DNA of 20,095 nucleotides. Origin: Candidatus Campylobacter infans (GTDB lineage Bacteria; Campylobacterota; Campylobacteria; Campylobacterales; Campylobacteraceae). Made by a program: the position numbers and the translations under genes. Shown here in pieces: positions 6,734 through 13,872 of this stretch (position 1 is the first letter of the stretch; every line of letters begins with the position of its first letter). Location of the stretch: positions 1 through 20,095 of the forward strand of contig SPMW01000033.1 of assembly GCA_009827235.1 (NCBI GenBank), written 5' to 3'. The notes beneath the pieces were generated by a model, which searched no databases, had not been told where the DNA came from, and was given only the letters and a program-made list of their open reading frames with translations.

Positions 6734-6960
6734 GAAATATATCCCGCTAATCTTGTCGAGGGACGCCCCCAACCCCCCTAAGCTTAAGCTCGCGCAAGCT
6801 CACTAGAAAGCAAATTGAATTTACTTACTGATACACAGCAAAAACAGCATTTTTTAAAAATCGCATTTAAGCTACCTAGCGCGCGTGTAAATCGCTTTTA
6901 CGCTTTTTAGTATAAATCGCGTTAAGAGCTTTTTAGCGATTTACGCGCACGCAAAACGCA
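6734..6960. other. Non-coding GC-rich block with iteron-like AAATCGC repeats; candidate oriT/origin
   Basis: No gene is seen. The block starts with a C-rich tract (GGGACGCCCCCAACCCCCC near 6764-6782) and TAAGCTTAAGC, then a 13-bp sequence CTCGCGCAAGCTC (6789-6801) that recurs inverted at 7502-7514. AAATCGC occurs at 6858-6864, 6889-6895 and 6914-6920 and inverted at 6936-6942. A 10-bp inverted pair GTAAATCGCT (6887-6896) and AGCGATTTAC (6935-6944) could fold with extra GCGC pairing outside. Base composition differs from all neighbours. Such layouts are typical of plasmid origins of transfer or replication. I cannot match a known nic site. Confidence 0.45.
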
Positions 6961-7197
6961 ATGATAAAAAGCGATAAAATCTCAACACCTTACGATTTAA
7001 CGCACCACGCAATTATAGAGCTAAAAAATATTATAGCAAAAGAAAAAGCTAAAAGTGTAGAGGCACAGGAAAAGTCTATTAGCGATGATGAAAAACATAG
7101 ATAAGCTCAGCTAAAAGAAATTGAAAGACTAAAAGCACAAGATAAGTTTAATCCAAACTCCACTAAGAGCCAAAGAGAAAAAGAGCGAGAACCCTAA
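6961..7197 (+). pseudogene. Small charged ORF interrupted by an in-frame stop
   Basis: Reading from ATG 6961 gives 47 codons (MIKSDKISTPYDLTHHAIIE...), a TAA at 7102-7104, then 30 more codons in the same frame (AQLKEIERLKAQDKFNPNST...) to TAA 7195-7197. Both halves are Lys/Glu-rich with a helical, coding-like composition, so a single 78-codon gene with a nonsense mutation is likely. There is no clear ribosome site before the ATG. A strong hairpin terminator follows at once. It is the only plus-strand coding trace in the accessory block. I do not recognise a family. Confidence 0.45.
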
Positions 7198-7217
7198 AAA
7201 TTAATTTTTAGGGTTTT
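7190..7217. terminator. 26-bp perfect palindrome terminator between convergent small genes
   Basis: The palindrome at 7190-7215 has ends AACCCT/AGGGTT and an AAAAATTAATTTTT centre. It is followed on the plus strand by TTTT. It separates the plus-strand remnant from the minus-strand 63-aa gene and probably terminates from both sides. Confidence 0.65.
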
Positions 7218-7218
7218 A

Positions 7219-7410
7219 CTACGCCATAATATCCATTTTTGTATTTGTTTTAATACTAACTTCTTCTACACTAAATTCAACTTTTATTTCGTTTTTAGTT
7301 TCTTCTTTCTTGTCTTTTTCATCTTGTATTTCTTGTAACCTCAACAAATCATACATTTGATGATATTCTTTAGGCATACAAGGGTGAGAGTATCTATTTA
7401 TCCCTATCAT
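7219..7410 (-). CDS. 63-aa hypothetical protein
   Basis: A strong AAGGAG site lies five bases before ATG 7410-7408, and a palindromic terminator follows the stop, so this small frame looks like a genuine single-gene unit. The N-terminus has Cys and His (GINRYSHPCMPKEYHQMYDL, about 3-22), and the rest is highly charged (IQDEKDKKEETKNEIKVEF, about 28-46). It has no membrane segment. No family is recognised. It lies next to the iteron-like block and may be an accessory factor of the mobile element, by position only. Confidence 0.62.
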   Translation of the reverse strand: MIGINRYSHPCMPKEYHQMYDLLRLQEIQDEKDKKEETKNEIKVEFSVEEVSIKTNTKMDIMA

Positions 7411-7497
7411 AAAATCTCCTTAAAACCATTTTCTGAAATAATATCTATGTATGTATAATTTTTCACTTAATCTATATTTTTCTTTTTTGGCGTTATA

Positions 7498-7603
7498 GCG
7501 CGAGCTTGCGCGAGATGGTAGCGCAACGCTAGAAAAACAAAGCAAGCCTGCATTTATGGGCTAAGTTACACGCTATTAGCAAGCGTTAGCGAGTTAATAG
7601 CGT
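7498..7603. repeat. GC-rich inverted repeats in the spacer before the nrdA region
   Basis: The spacer 7411-7687 has no gene. It holds GAGCTTGCGCGAG (7502-7514), the exact inverse of 6789-6801. It also has a hairpin with arms ACGCTATTA (7570-7578) and TAATAGCGT (7595-7603). Together with the hairpin at 7655-7679 these mark a structured block like that at 6734-6960. They may belong to an origin, or mark the edge of the inserted element. Confidence 0.5.
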
Positions 7604-7654
7604 ATTAAATAATGAAAAAAAAGAGAAAAAGAAAATTTTGTCTGTAAAACTTGC

Positions 7655-7679
7655 GCGCGCTCTTTCAAAAAAAGCGCGC
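7655..7679 (-). terminator. GC stem hairpin after the 27-aa ORF
   Basis: Arms GCGCGCT (7655-7661) and AGCGCGC (7673-7679) enclose an 11-base A/T-rich loop, nine bases after the stop of the 27-aa ORF. The stem is all GC except one pair. There is no T run directly after it on the minus strand, so termination is plausible but not certain. Confidence 0.45.
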
Positions 7680-7687
7680 TATCTAGC

Positions 7688-7771
7688 TTATTTATTTTGT
7701 AGTGCTATATAAAAGGCGGTAAAAAAAGAAAAAAAGCTAAATAAGACTACGCAAATAGTTAAAATTTCCAT
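7688..7771 (-). CDS. 27-aa hydrophobic membrane microprotein
   Basis: ATG 7771-7769 follows a GAGGA site 11 bases upstream and the stop of the 39-aa ORF by one base. The peptide is nearly all one membrane span (ILTICVVLFSFFSFFTAFYIAL) ending in QNK. A GC hairpin follows. Composition recalls type I toxins or small regulatory membrane peptides, but no antisense RNA can be identified from sequence alone. It may instead be an assembly subunit of something unseen. Confidence 0.5.
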   Translation of the reverse strand: MEILTICVVLFSFFSFFTAFYIALQNK

Positions 7772-7772
7772 T

Positions 7773-7892
7773 TCAAAGATCCTCTAATTCTTTGATTGTT
7801 TTGTTTATTTTAATTTGTGAAAAAATAATAAGGATACTAAGCACAAGAATATCACTATTAAATTTTTTTGATTTATAAAACATAGAGTTCAT
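7773..7892 (-). CDS. 39-aa ORF coupled to the 27-aa microprotein
   Basis: The frame MNSMFYKSKK... has a basic N-terminus, a short hydrophobic stretch (DILVLSILIIF, about 14-24) and a charged tail KELEDL. It ends one base before the 27-aa start, a coupled arrangement. The two possible starts (7892 and 7883) both lack a good ribosome site, so expression is uncertain. Unrecognised. Confidence 0.33.
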   Translation of the reverse strand: MNSMFYKSKKFNSDILVLSILIIFSQIKINKTIKELEDL

Positions 7893-7954
7893 AAGCTTGT
7901 AAATCTATGCCACCGTTTTTCTATCTCCTTATAATGGCGTTAATTTAAAATTTA

Positions 7955-10333
7955 TTATTGGCAGCCTTGGCATTCAATGCTTCTATCTGCTACTGGTTTG
8001 TTGTCTAAATGCGCTGATTCTGGGCTTTGTGAGCGTAGATAATATGTAGATTTTATGCCAAGCTGCCACGCAAGAGTGTAAATTTCATTTAAATATCCAC
8101 CGCTTGCCTTATCTAAACTCATAAAAATATTTAGGCTTTGGCCTTGATCGATCCATTTTTGGCGCACAGCAGCTGCACGCACAAGCAAGCGTTGGTCTAA
8201 ATCATACGCGCTTATATAATAATCCCAAGTATCCAAGCTAAGCTGTGGCACCACAGTTGGGATCATACCGCTTAAATTTTGTTCAAACCATTTGCGTTTA
8301 TAAACAGGCTCAATAGTTTGCGTGGTGCCTACAAGTATGCTAATGCTAGAAGTTGGCGCAATAGCCATCAAATAGCCATTTCGCATACCATCTGTTTTGA
8401 CCTTTTGGCGCAAACTAGCCCAATCGCAAGCCATATCATCAAAAAGTTCTTCGCGCGTTAAGAGGCGTTTTGCCTCTTCATTAGCACAATCAATAGGAAA
8501 AATCCCCTTGCTCCATTTGCTACCTTCAAAATCAGGGTATTTGCCCTTTTCTAAGGCTAGGTTTGAGCTAGCTTTAATGGCGTTATAGCTGATGTTTTCC
8601 ATTATTTGATCGATTAGCTCTAAATGCTCGTAGCTTCCCCAGTTTATGCGTTTATTTGCTAGCATTTGCGCCTCGCCCATAACTCCAAGACCTATTGCCC
8701 TGCTTTTAAGATTTGTGCGCTTTACCTTTGCTATCGGGTAAAAGTTTAGCTCTATTACATTATCTAGCATTCGCACTGCTATTGGCACTACGCGCTCTAT
8801 ATCTTCTTTGGTGTGTATTTTGCTTAGATTTATGCTAGCTAGGTTACAAACTGCTGTTTTGCCATCGTTTTTGTGTTTTGTTACTATAAAAATGCTTTTA
8901 TTATCAATGCTATCAAGGCTGGTTATTTTTTTAGCAGGTTTTTGTATGCCACCATCTATTTTTACTAATTCGTTTTCATCATATATTCCCACGCTACCAT
9001 CGCTAAATTCTACTTTTATTTGATAGTAATTAGGCTCGGTGTTTTGAAAAATTTCAGTGCATAGATTTGAGCTTCTAATTATTCCTTCATGTGAGTTTGG
9101 ATTTGCCTTATTTGCGTTATCTTTAAAGCACAAAAACGGCATTCCCGTTTCAAAATAATTTGTTAGCACCTTTTTCCATAATTCTTTTGCTAACACGCTA
9201 CTTTTAGCGATGTTTTCATCTTTTTCGTATTCTAAATAGCGTTTTTCAAAGTCCTCTCCATACAAATCGCATAAATCAGCCGTATCAGCTGGATCAAAAA
9301 GCGTCCAGCGTTCGTTATTTTTAAGGCGTTTCATAAATAAATCATTTATCCATAAAGCAGGGAAAAGTTCATGGGTTCTTCTGCGCTCTTCGCCTGAGTT
9401 TTTTCTAAGCTCTAAAAAATCATCAACATCCATATGCCAGATTTCTACATAAACGCTTATTGCGCCTTTGCGCGTGCCTAGCTGATCAACTGCTACTGCT
9501 ATATCATTTGCGATTTTTAAAAACGGCACCACGCCACCAGCGGCATTTTTATGCCCATCAATGCTACCGCCCATAGCTCGCACCTTAGACCAATCCCAGC
9601 CTATCCCACCGCCAAATTTACTCAAAAGCGCCATCTCAGTATAACTATCAAAAATTCCCTCAATATTATCAGGCGCACTCCCTACATAACAACTACTTAA
9701 TTGATGGCGCGTAGTGCGCGCATTGCTAAGTGTAGGCGTGGCTAGCATTACCTCAAAAGTGCTTATTAAATCATAAAATTTCTTAGCCCAGCTCATATTA
9801 TCTAATTCATTTTGAGCCAAAAACATAGCTATTGCCATAAACATTTGCTGAGGTAATTCAATAGGCGCGCCTTTTTTATCCTTAATCAAATAGCGATCAT
9901 AAAGCGTTTTAATGCCTAAATATGTAAATTGTAAATCCCGCTCAGGTTTTATGTAAGCGTTTAATTCATCTAAATCATATTTTTCTTTTAGCCCTAAAAA
10001 AATTCGCCCTTGTTTTTCGCCTTTTTCAAAATACTCTCTAAGCGTGTTATATCCGCTAAATCCTGTGGTTTTATGATATAAATCATACAAAAACAATCTA
10101 GCCGCTACAAAGCTCCAATTTGGCCTATCTACATCTATTTTATCTACGGCGGTTTTGATTAGGGTTTGTTGTATTTCTTCTGTGCTTATCATATCGCGAA
10201 ATTGAATTTTCGCATCCACTTCAAGCTCGCTTAGGCTGACATTTTCAAGCCCTTCGACTGATTGTGTTGTGTATTTTTTGATTTTTGCTATATCTAGCTC
10301 TTCTGTGCGTCCGTTGCGTTTGATAACCTTCAT
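7955..10333 (-). CDS. nrdA: Ribonucleoside-diphosphate reductase class Ia, alpha subunit
   Basis: This 792-aa protein reduces NDPs to dNDPs with NrdB. An ATP-cone allosteric domain lies at the N-terminus (about 1-90: KRNGRTEELDIAKIKKYT). Active-site elements are visible in order: Cys215 (LSSCYV), the Asn-x-Cys-x-Glu motif NLCTEI (423-428), Cys496 (CNLASINL), the loop APTSSIS (659-665), the Tyr-Tyr radical relay YYLRSQ (764-769) and the C-terminal CxxC (Cys788/Cys791) that is recharged by thioredoxin-type donors. Between NLCTEI and Cys496 there are about 68 residues against about 20 in E. coli, an insertion I believe is usual in Campylobacter/Helicobacter. The start is supported by an AAAAGG site. 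It is divergent from flgE, and nrdB is not in the window. Confidence 0.97.
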   Translation of the reverse strand: MKVIKRNGRTEELDIAKIKKYTTQSVEGLENVSLSELEVDAKIQFRDMISTEEIQQTLIKTAVDKIDVDRPNWSFVAARLFLYDLYHKTTGFSGYNTLREYFEKGEKQGRIFLGLKEKYDLDELNAYIKPERDLQFTYLGIKTLYDRYLIKDKKGAPIELPQQMFMAIAMFLAQNELDNMSWAKKFYDLISTFEVMLATPTLSNARTTRHQLSSCYVGSAPDNIEGIFDSYTEMALLSKFGGGIGWDWSKVRAMGGSIDGHKNAAGGVVPFLKIANDIAVAVDQLGTRKGAISVYVEIWHMDVDDFLELRKNSGEERRRTHELFPALWINDLFMKRLKNNERWTLFDPADTADLCDLYGEDFEKRYLEYEKDENIAKSSVLAKELWKKVLTNYFETGMPFLCFKDNANKANPNSHEGIIRSSNLCTEIFQNTEPNYYQIKVEFSDGSVGIYDENELVKIDGGIQKPAKKITSLDSIDNKSIFIVTKHKNDGKTAVCNLASINLSKIHTKEDIERVVPIAVRMLDNVIELNFYPIAKVKRTNLKSRAIGLGVMGEAQMLANKRINWGSYEHLELIDQIMENISYNAIKASSNLALEKGKYPDFEGSKWSKGIFPIDCANEEAKRLLTREELFDDMACDWASLRQKVKTDGMRNGYLMAIAPTSSISILVGTTQTIEPVYKRKWFEQNLSGMIPTVVPQLSLDTWDYYISAYDLDQRLLVRAAAVRQKWIDQGQSLNIFMSLDKASGGYLNEIYTLAWQLGIKSTYYLRSQSPESAHLDNKPVADRSIECQGCQ

Positions 10334-10365
10334 TATTTATGCCTTTTGAAATTTTAAAAGGGCAA

Positions 10366-10371
10366 ATTATC
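10366..10371 (-). promoter_or_regulatory. Candidate -10 box of nrdA
   Basis: The minus strand reads TTTTGAGATAATTTG, with GATAAT 33 bases before the nrdA ATG. It differs from TATAAT at the first base. No NrdR boxes could be identified with confidence. Confidence 0.4.
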
Positions 10372-10427
10372 TCAAAATTTCTCTTTATATAGCTTGAAAT
10401 TTTAAAATTTTAATTTGTAAAATTTAT

Positions 10428-10445
10428 TTGGAATGAAACTTGCTT
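10428..10445 (+). promoter_or_regulatory. Sigma-54 promoter of flgE
   Basis: TTTGGAATGAAACTTGCTT has GG (10430-10431) and GC (10442-10443) separated by exactly ten bases, the RpoN -24/-12 geometry. It lies 60 bases before the flgE start. In Campylobacter, hook genes are activated by RpoN with the FlgSR two-component system, which this fits. Confidence 0.85.
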
Positions 10446-10503
10446 GAAAAGCTACGAAAATATTTAGATTATTCTAAATTTTAGAATAAGAAAGGATTTA
10501 GTT

Positions 10504-12969
10504 ATGATGCGTTCTTTGTGGTCAGGTGTTTCTGGCCTTCAATCTCACCAAGTAGCGATGGATGTGGAATCTCACAATATCGCAAATGTAAATACCGTAG
10601 GCTTTAAATATTCACGGGCTAATTTTTCTGATCAATTTAGCCAAACAGCGCGCCCAGCTACTGCGCCTGAGGGAGAATTAGGCGGTAAAAACGCGATGCA
10701 AATTGGCCTTGGCACGCAAATAGTATCCACGCAACAAATTTTTCGACAAGGCTCTATCGAAACGACAGATTCAAATACAGATATGGCTATACAAGGCAAC
10801 GGCTTTTTCATAGTTAGCCCAGATGGCGGACTTACTAGATATTACACTAGAAACGGGCAATTTACCAGAGATAGTTTGGGTAATTTTGTAGATAATAACG
10901 GCTATATCGTCCAAGGCTGGATGAGAGATGAAAAAACAAACACCATAGACCCAACAGGCCCAATCAAAAACATAGTAATAGAACCAGGCCTTTCAATACC
11001 AGCAAATGCAACCACTGAGATAAATTATAAAGGCAATTTAAATAGCGGTAATGAAATAGGCTCTCAAAGTTCGCCTATTTATAGCCTAGATCATCATCAT
11101 GGCTGGGTAGATAAAAACGGCGATGGCTTGATAAATAATAACAACGAGCTTTTTGGCACGACTGATCTAGGCAATTCTACTGAAAATAACGAAAACTGGG
11201 CAGAGTTTTACACCGATGCAAAAGGCAATGTCAAAATGCACGAAAAAGGCGTGGATTTGGGCGTGATTTTTAATGAGAAAGGAAGCTCGCTAAATTTAAG
11301 AGAAAATCAAGGCATTTGGGTAAGCTATGCCGATGCCAAATACACCTCAGGCCCGATAAATAATTTAGACGCGCAAAACGGCACAAACTTAAATATAGAT
11401 CTAAACGGCGTAAATATCCAAGGCAATGTAAAAACCTTAGGCGAAATAGAAGCGCTAATAAATGCCAAGCAAGCACAAACGGGCGTAAGCGCAAGCATAG
11501 TAAATGGCGATAGATTACAGCTTGTAAATCAAAATAACACAGGCACAACTGAGAATATGAAAAATATTAAATTGGTGGCGCGTGATGGCAATAATGCTAA
11601 TGCCGTACAAGGTCTTATTTTTGGCGGTGCTAACCCTCCAGGTAATCAAGGGCAAGCCACAGGCTCAGCCACCATCATCACAGCCTATAAATACACCTAC
11701 TCAAAAGCTGCCCCTGATACAGCCACGCACGAATACAACGATGCCACAGATCGCAAGGTGCGAACCACTGAGGATTTACGCCGTGCTATGCAAACAGATG
11801 CTAGGCTTTATGTAAATTATAATGAAAATGGCACTACCCAAATAACCCAAGCTGCGGGCGCAACGGCTGTGCAAGCGTGGAGAGGGCAAGATGGTACATT
11901 TACCGCAAGCGCCACAGCCAACCGCAATGACGGCGTAGAAGTAACGATAAACGCGCAAGGGCAATTTAGCATTTCTAACCCAGCAGGCGATGCGTGGAAT
12001 GAACAAGACGGTAATGGCGGTAATGGCAATAACGATACCATAGATAACAGAGATCCAAATCAAGCAGCAACTAACAATAATCAAGATCCCGATGACCACA
12101 CCCTAACCCTAACCGTTACGGGTTTTTCATCTGATACGGTTAATGTAAATCAAAAGCTAACTGATGTTTTTAGCTCAATCTCAGGCTCTTTAACCTCTGG
12201 GTCAAGCTCAACCAAGGTAAGCTCAGCCATTAAAATGGCAAGCCATTCAATGACAACAGAAGTTTATGATAGCCTAGGCACAAAACACGAAGTAGCAATA
12301 GAATTTCGCAAAGTAGAACAAACTGAAGAAAACGGCACTAGATGGAGTATGGTAATACGCGTGCCTGAACCTGCCCAAATAAACCCAGACGCGCCTGTGT
12401 ATAAAAACATCATAACAGGCGAAATCCGCTTTAAAAGCGATGGCTCAATTTTAGGCTATCAGCCATCAAGCATAACCCTAACGCCAAATAACGGCTCAAG
12501 CGCAGGCCAAACAATAGCATTAAATTTTGGCACCTTGGGCGGATTTGAGGGTATGAGAAGCTATGATGCCAAATCATCAACCGATAACATCGCACAAGAT
12601 GGCTATAAAGGTGGCACGCTAAATGATCTAAGAATAGACGAAAACGGCAAAATCATCGGTAGCTTTACAAATGGGCGCTCGCTTGCCCTTGCACAAGTTG
12701 GCATGGCAACCTTTACAAATAACAATGGCTTAGAAAATTTGGGCGGTAATGTTTTTGGCGAAACGGCAAATAGTGGCGCGGCAGTAATTGGCGCAGCAAA
12801 TTCGGGCGCACGCGGTAAAATCTCAGGCTCAGCACTTGAAATGAGCAATGTGGATTTATCTCGCGCATTTACGCAATTAATCGTAGTTCAACGCGGTTAT
12901 CAGGCTAATTCTAAAACCATCACCACAAGCGATACAATGCTAAATACGCTTTTACAATTAAAGCAATAA
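10504..12969 (+). CDS. flgE: Flagellar hook protein FlgE
   Basis: The 821-aa protein builds the flagellar hook by export through the flagellar type III system. The N-terminal rod/hook motif SLWSGVSGLQSHQVAMDVES and HNIANVNTVGFK (about 4-36) and the FlgE-type IQGNGFFIV (about 96-104) are clear, as is the C-terminal coiled segment with SNVDLSRAFTQLIVVQRGYQ and TSDTMLNTLLQLK (about 781-820). The long, Asn/Gly/Thr-rich middle (about 160-620) is the variable surface domain; the total fits the large hook proteins of this lineage. Starts are two adjacent ATGs (10504, 10507) after AAAGGA. The upstream sigma-54 promoter and a downstream stem-loop make it a single-gene unit. It is not FlgG or FlgF, which are about 260 aa. 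Confidence 0.96.
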   Translation: MMRSLWSGVSGLQSHQVAMDVESHNIANVNTVGFKYSRANFSDQFSQTARPATAPEGELGGKNAMQIGLGTQIVSTQQIFRQGSIETTDSNTDMAIQGNGFFIVSPDGGLTRYYTRNGQFTRDSLGNFVDNNGYIVQGWMRDEKTNTIDPTGPIKNIVIEPGLSIPANATTEINYKGNLNSGNEIGSQSSPIYSLDHHHGWVDKNGDGLINNNNELFGTTDLGNSTENNENWAEFYTDAKGNVKMHEKGVDLGVIFNEKGSSLNLRENQGIWVSYADAKYTSGPINNLDAQNGTNLNIDLNGVNIQGNVKTLGEIEALINAKQAQTGVSASIVNGDRLQLVNQNNTGTTENMKNIKLVARDGNNANAVQGLIFGGANPPGNQGQATGSATIITAYKYTYSKAAPDTATHEYNDATDRKVRTTEDLRRAMQTDARLYVNYNENGTTQITQAAGATAVQAWRGQDGTFTASATANRNDGVEVTINAQGQFSISNPAGDAWNEQDGNGGNGNNDTIDNRDPNQAATNNNQDPDDHTLTLTVTGFSSDTVNVNQKLTDVFSSISGSLTSGSSSTKVSSAIKMASHSMTTEVYDSLGTKHEVAIEFRKVEQTEENGTRWSMVIRVPEPAQINPDAPVYKNIITGEIRFKSDGSILGYQPSSITLTPNNGSSAGQTIALNFGTLGGFEGMRSYDAKSSTDNIAQDGYKGGTLNDLRIDENGKIIGSFTNGRSLALAQVGMATFTNNNGLENLGGNVFGETANSGAAVIGAANSGARGKISGSALEMSNVDLSRAFTQLIVVQRGYQANSKTITTSDTMLNTLLQLKQ

Positions 12970-12972
12970 TCA

Positions 12973-13004
12973 AAAGCTAGCTTGGGTAATGCCAAGCTAG
13001 CTTT
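12973..13004 (+). terminator. flgE terminator hairpin
   Basis: A perfect 13-bp stem (AAAGCTAGCTTGG / CCAAGCTAGCTTT) with a six-base loop begins four bases after the flgE stop. Only three T residues follow the stem, but the stem itself ends in T, as in many terminators of this group. Confidence 0.8.
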
Positions 13005-13012
13005 GCGCTAAA

Positions 13013-13303
13013 TTTTGAAATTTCTTTGATTTTGAATGTTTAAATTTTAAAATTTCTTAATTCTTTGCGCGTTAAATTTTGAAATTTAGCGTAATTTTAA
13101 ATTCATCAAATTTTAAAATTTGGCGATTTTTTAAATTCGCCAAATCTTTTAAATTTTAAAATTTGGCAAATTTTAAAATCTCACACTTAAAAATTTTGAA
13201 ATTTTAAAATTTCTTTGATTTTGGATGTTTAAATTTTTAAAATTTCTTAATTCTTTGCGCGCTAAATTTTAAAATTTAGCGTAATTTTAAATTCATCAAA
13301 TTT
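13013..13303. repeat. Duplicated 101-bp AT repeat with nested palindromes (spacer 12970-13349)
   Basis: The 380-base spacer between the convergent flgE and 88-aa genes has no gene. It contains two direct copies of about 101 bp (13013-13113 and 13202-13303) that differ by a few substitutions and one inserted T. Each contains a near or perfect palindrome around TAAATTTTAAAATTTA; in copy 2 a 22-bp perfect one runs 13260-13281, with CGCTAAA/TTTAGCG ends. Between the copies lies another hairpin, ATTTGGCGA/TCGCCAAAT (13118-13145). The AAATTTT(A/G)AAATTT word recurs many times and may be a family of intergenic repeats and terminators of this genome. Confidence 0.8.
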
Positions 13304-13349
13304 AAAATCTCGCGCTTAAAATTTTGAAATTTTAAATTAAAAATAAAAT

Positions 13350-13616
13350 TTAATTAGCTGAGTTGGCAGCTTTTTGCTTGTTATAACGGGCTTTTAGAGA
13401 TTGCGCTCTTTGGCAAGCCCAGTGTTCGCCTTGCTCGCATCTTAGCTCCACAACCGCTAGGCGCGCTTGCTTGCATTTATCGCTAATATTTGATTCTTTG
13501 GCGTTCATTTGGCAATATTCGTGCTGTTTTTGCATGCAATCTTGTAAGTTTTGACAGAAATTATCTTGTGCTAAGCTGTAAGCAAAAAATCCTGTAAGTA
13601 TTAAAATTTTTTTCAT
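13350..13616 (-). CDS. Secreted Cys-rich 88-aa periplasmic protein
   Basis: An N-terminal signal peptide (MKKILILTGFFAYSLA, probable cleavage after residue 16 before Gln-Asp) precedes a mature domain of about 72 residues with six Cys at positions 21, 27, 35, 48, 60 and 68. The even number suggests three disulfide bonds in the periplasm. The later part (KQARLAVVELRCEQGEHWACQRA, about 49-71) faintly recalls Sel1-like Cys-rich Hcp repeats of Helicobacter, but one repeat is too little to assign. The start has an AAAGGGAG site. A 14-base C tract (coding-strand sense) lies 52 bases upstream and may modulate its expression. Confidence 0.72.
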   Translation of the reverse strand: MKKILILTGFFAYSLAQDNFCQNLQDCMQKQHEYCQMNAKESNISDKCKQARLAVVELRCEQGEHWACQRAQSLKARYNKQKAANSAN

Positions 13617-13667
13617 TTTTCTCCCTTTTTTTAATTTTATCTTTGAACCTCACAATCCTAAAAAATA

Positions 13668-13681
13668 GGGGGGGGGGGGGG
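13668..13681. repeat. Poly-G(14) tract, potential phase-variable switch
   Basis: Fourteen consecutive G on the plus strand (C on the strand of the 88-aa gene). Long G/C runs in otherwise AT-rich Campylobacter DNA usually mark slippage-prone contingency sites. Here it lies in the 5' region of the 88-aa gene, about 52 bases before its start, so it would alter promoter spacing rather than reading frame. The remaining spacer 13682-13872 shows no gene, only AAATTTTAA-type repeats. Confidence 0.75.
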
Positions 13682-13872
13682 CATAAATAATAAAATTTTA
13701 AGTAAAAATTACGAAAATGTAGCATTTTTTAGCTGAATAAATTTTTAAAATTATAAAATTTTAATGTTAAATTTCACTCTAACTGCTAGTTTGTTTGCTT
13801 TAAAATTTTAAATTTTAAATTAAAATTTTACTTCATCGTGCATTTTTTAGCAATAACGCTTATAAATGCATT

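Noticed and set aside
6764..6782. G-quadruplex in the C/G-rich tract
   Set aside because: Only two long G runs are present on the minus strand; four separate runs are not available.
7898..7954. Very short plus-strand peptide MPPFFYLLIMALI and minus-strand fragments after nrdA
   Set aside because: Too short, with no ribosome site or context to support translation.
11270..12099. Several open frames on either strand within flgE
   Set aside because: FlgE is certain and continuous there; the other frames arise from its biased codons.
13655..13684. Short peptide ATG + poly-Pro through the C14 tract
   Set aside because: It stops after seven residues in the present frame, has no ribosome site, and does not join the 88-aa frame.
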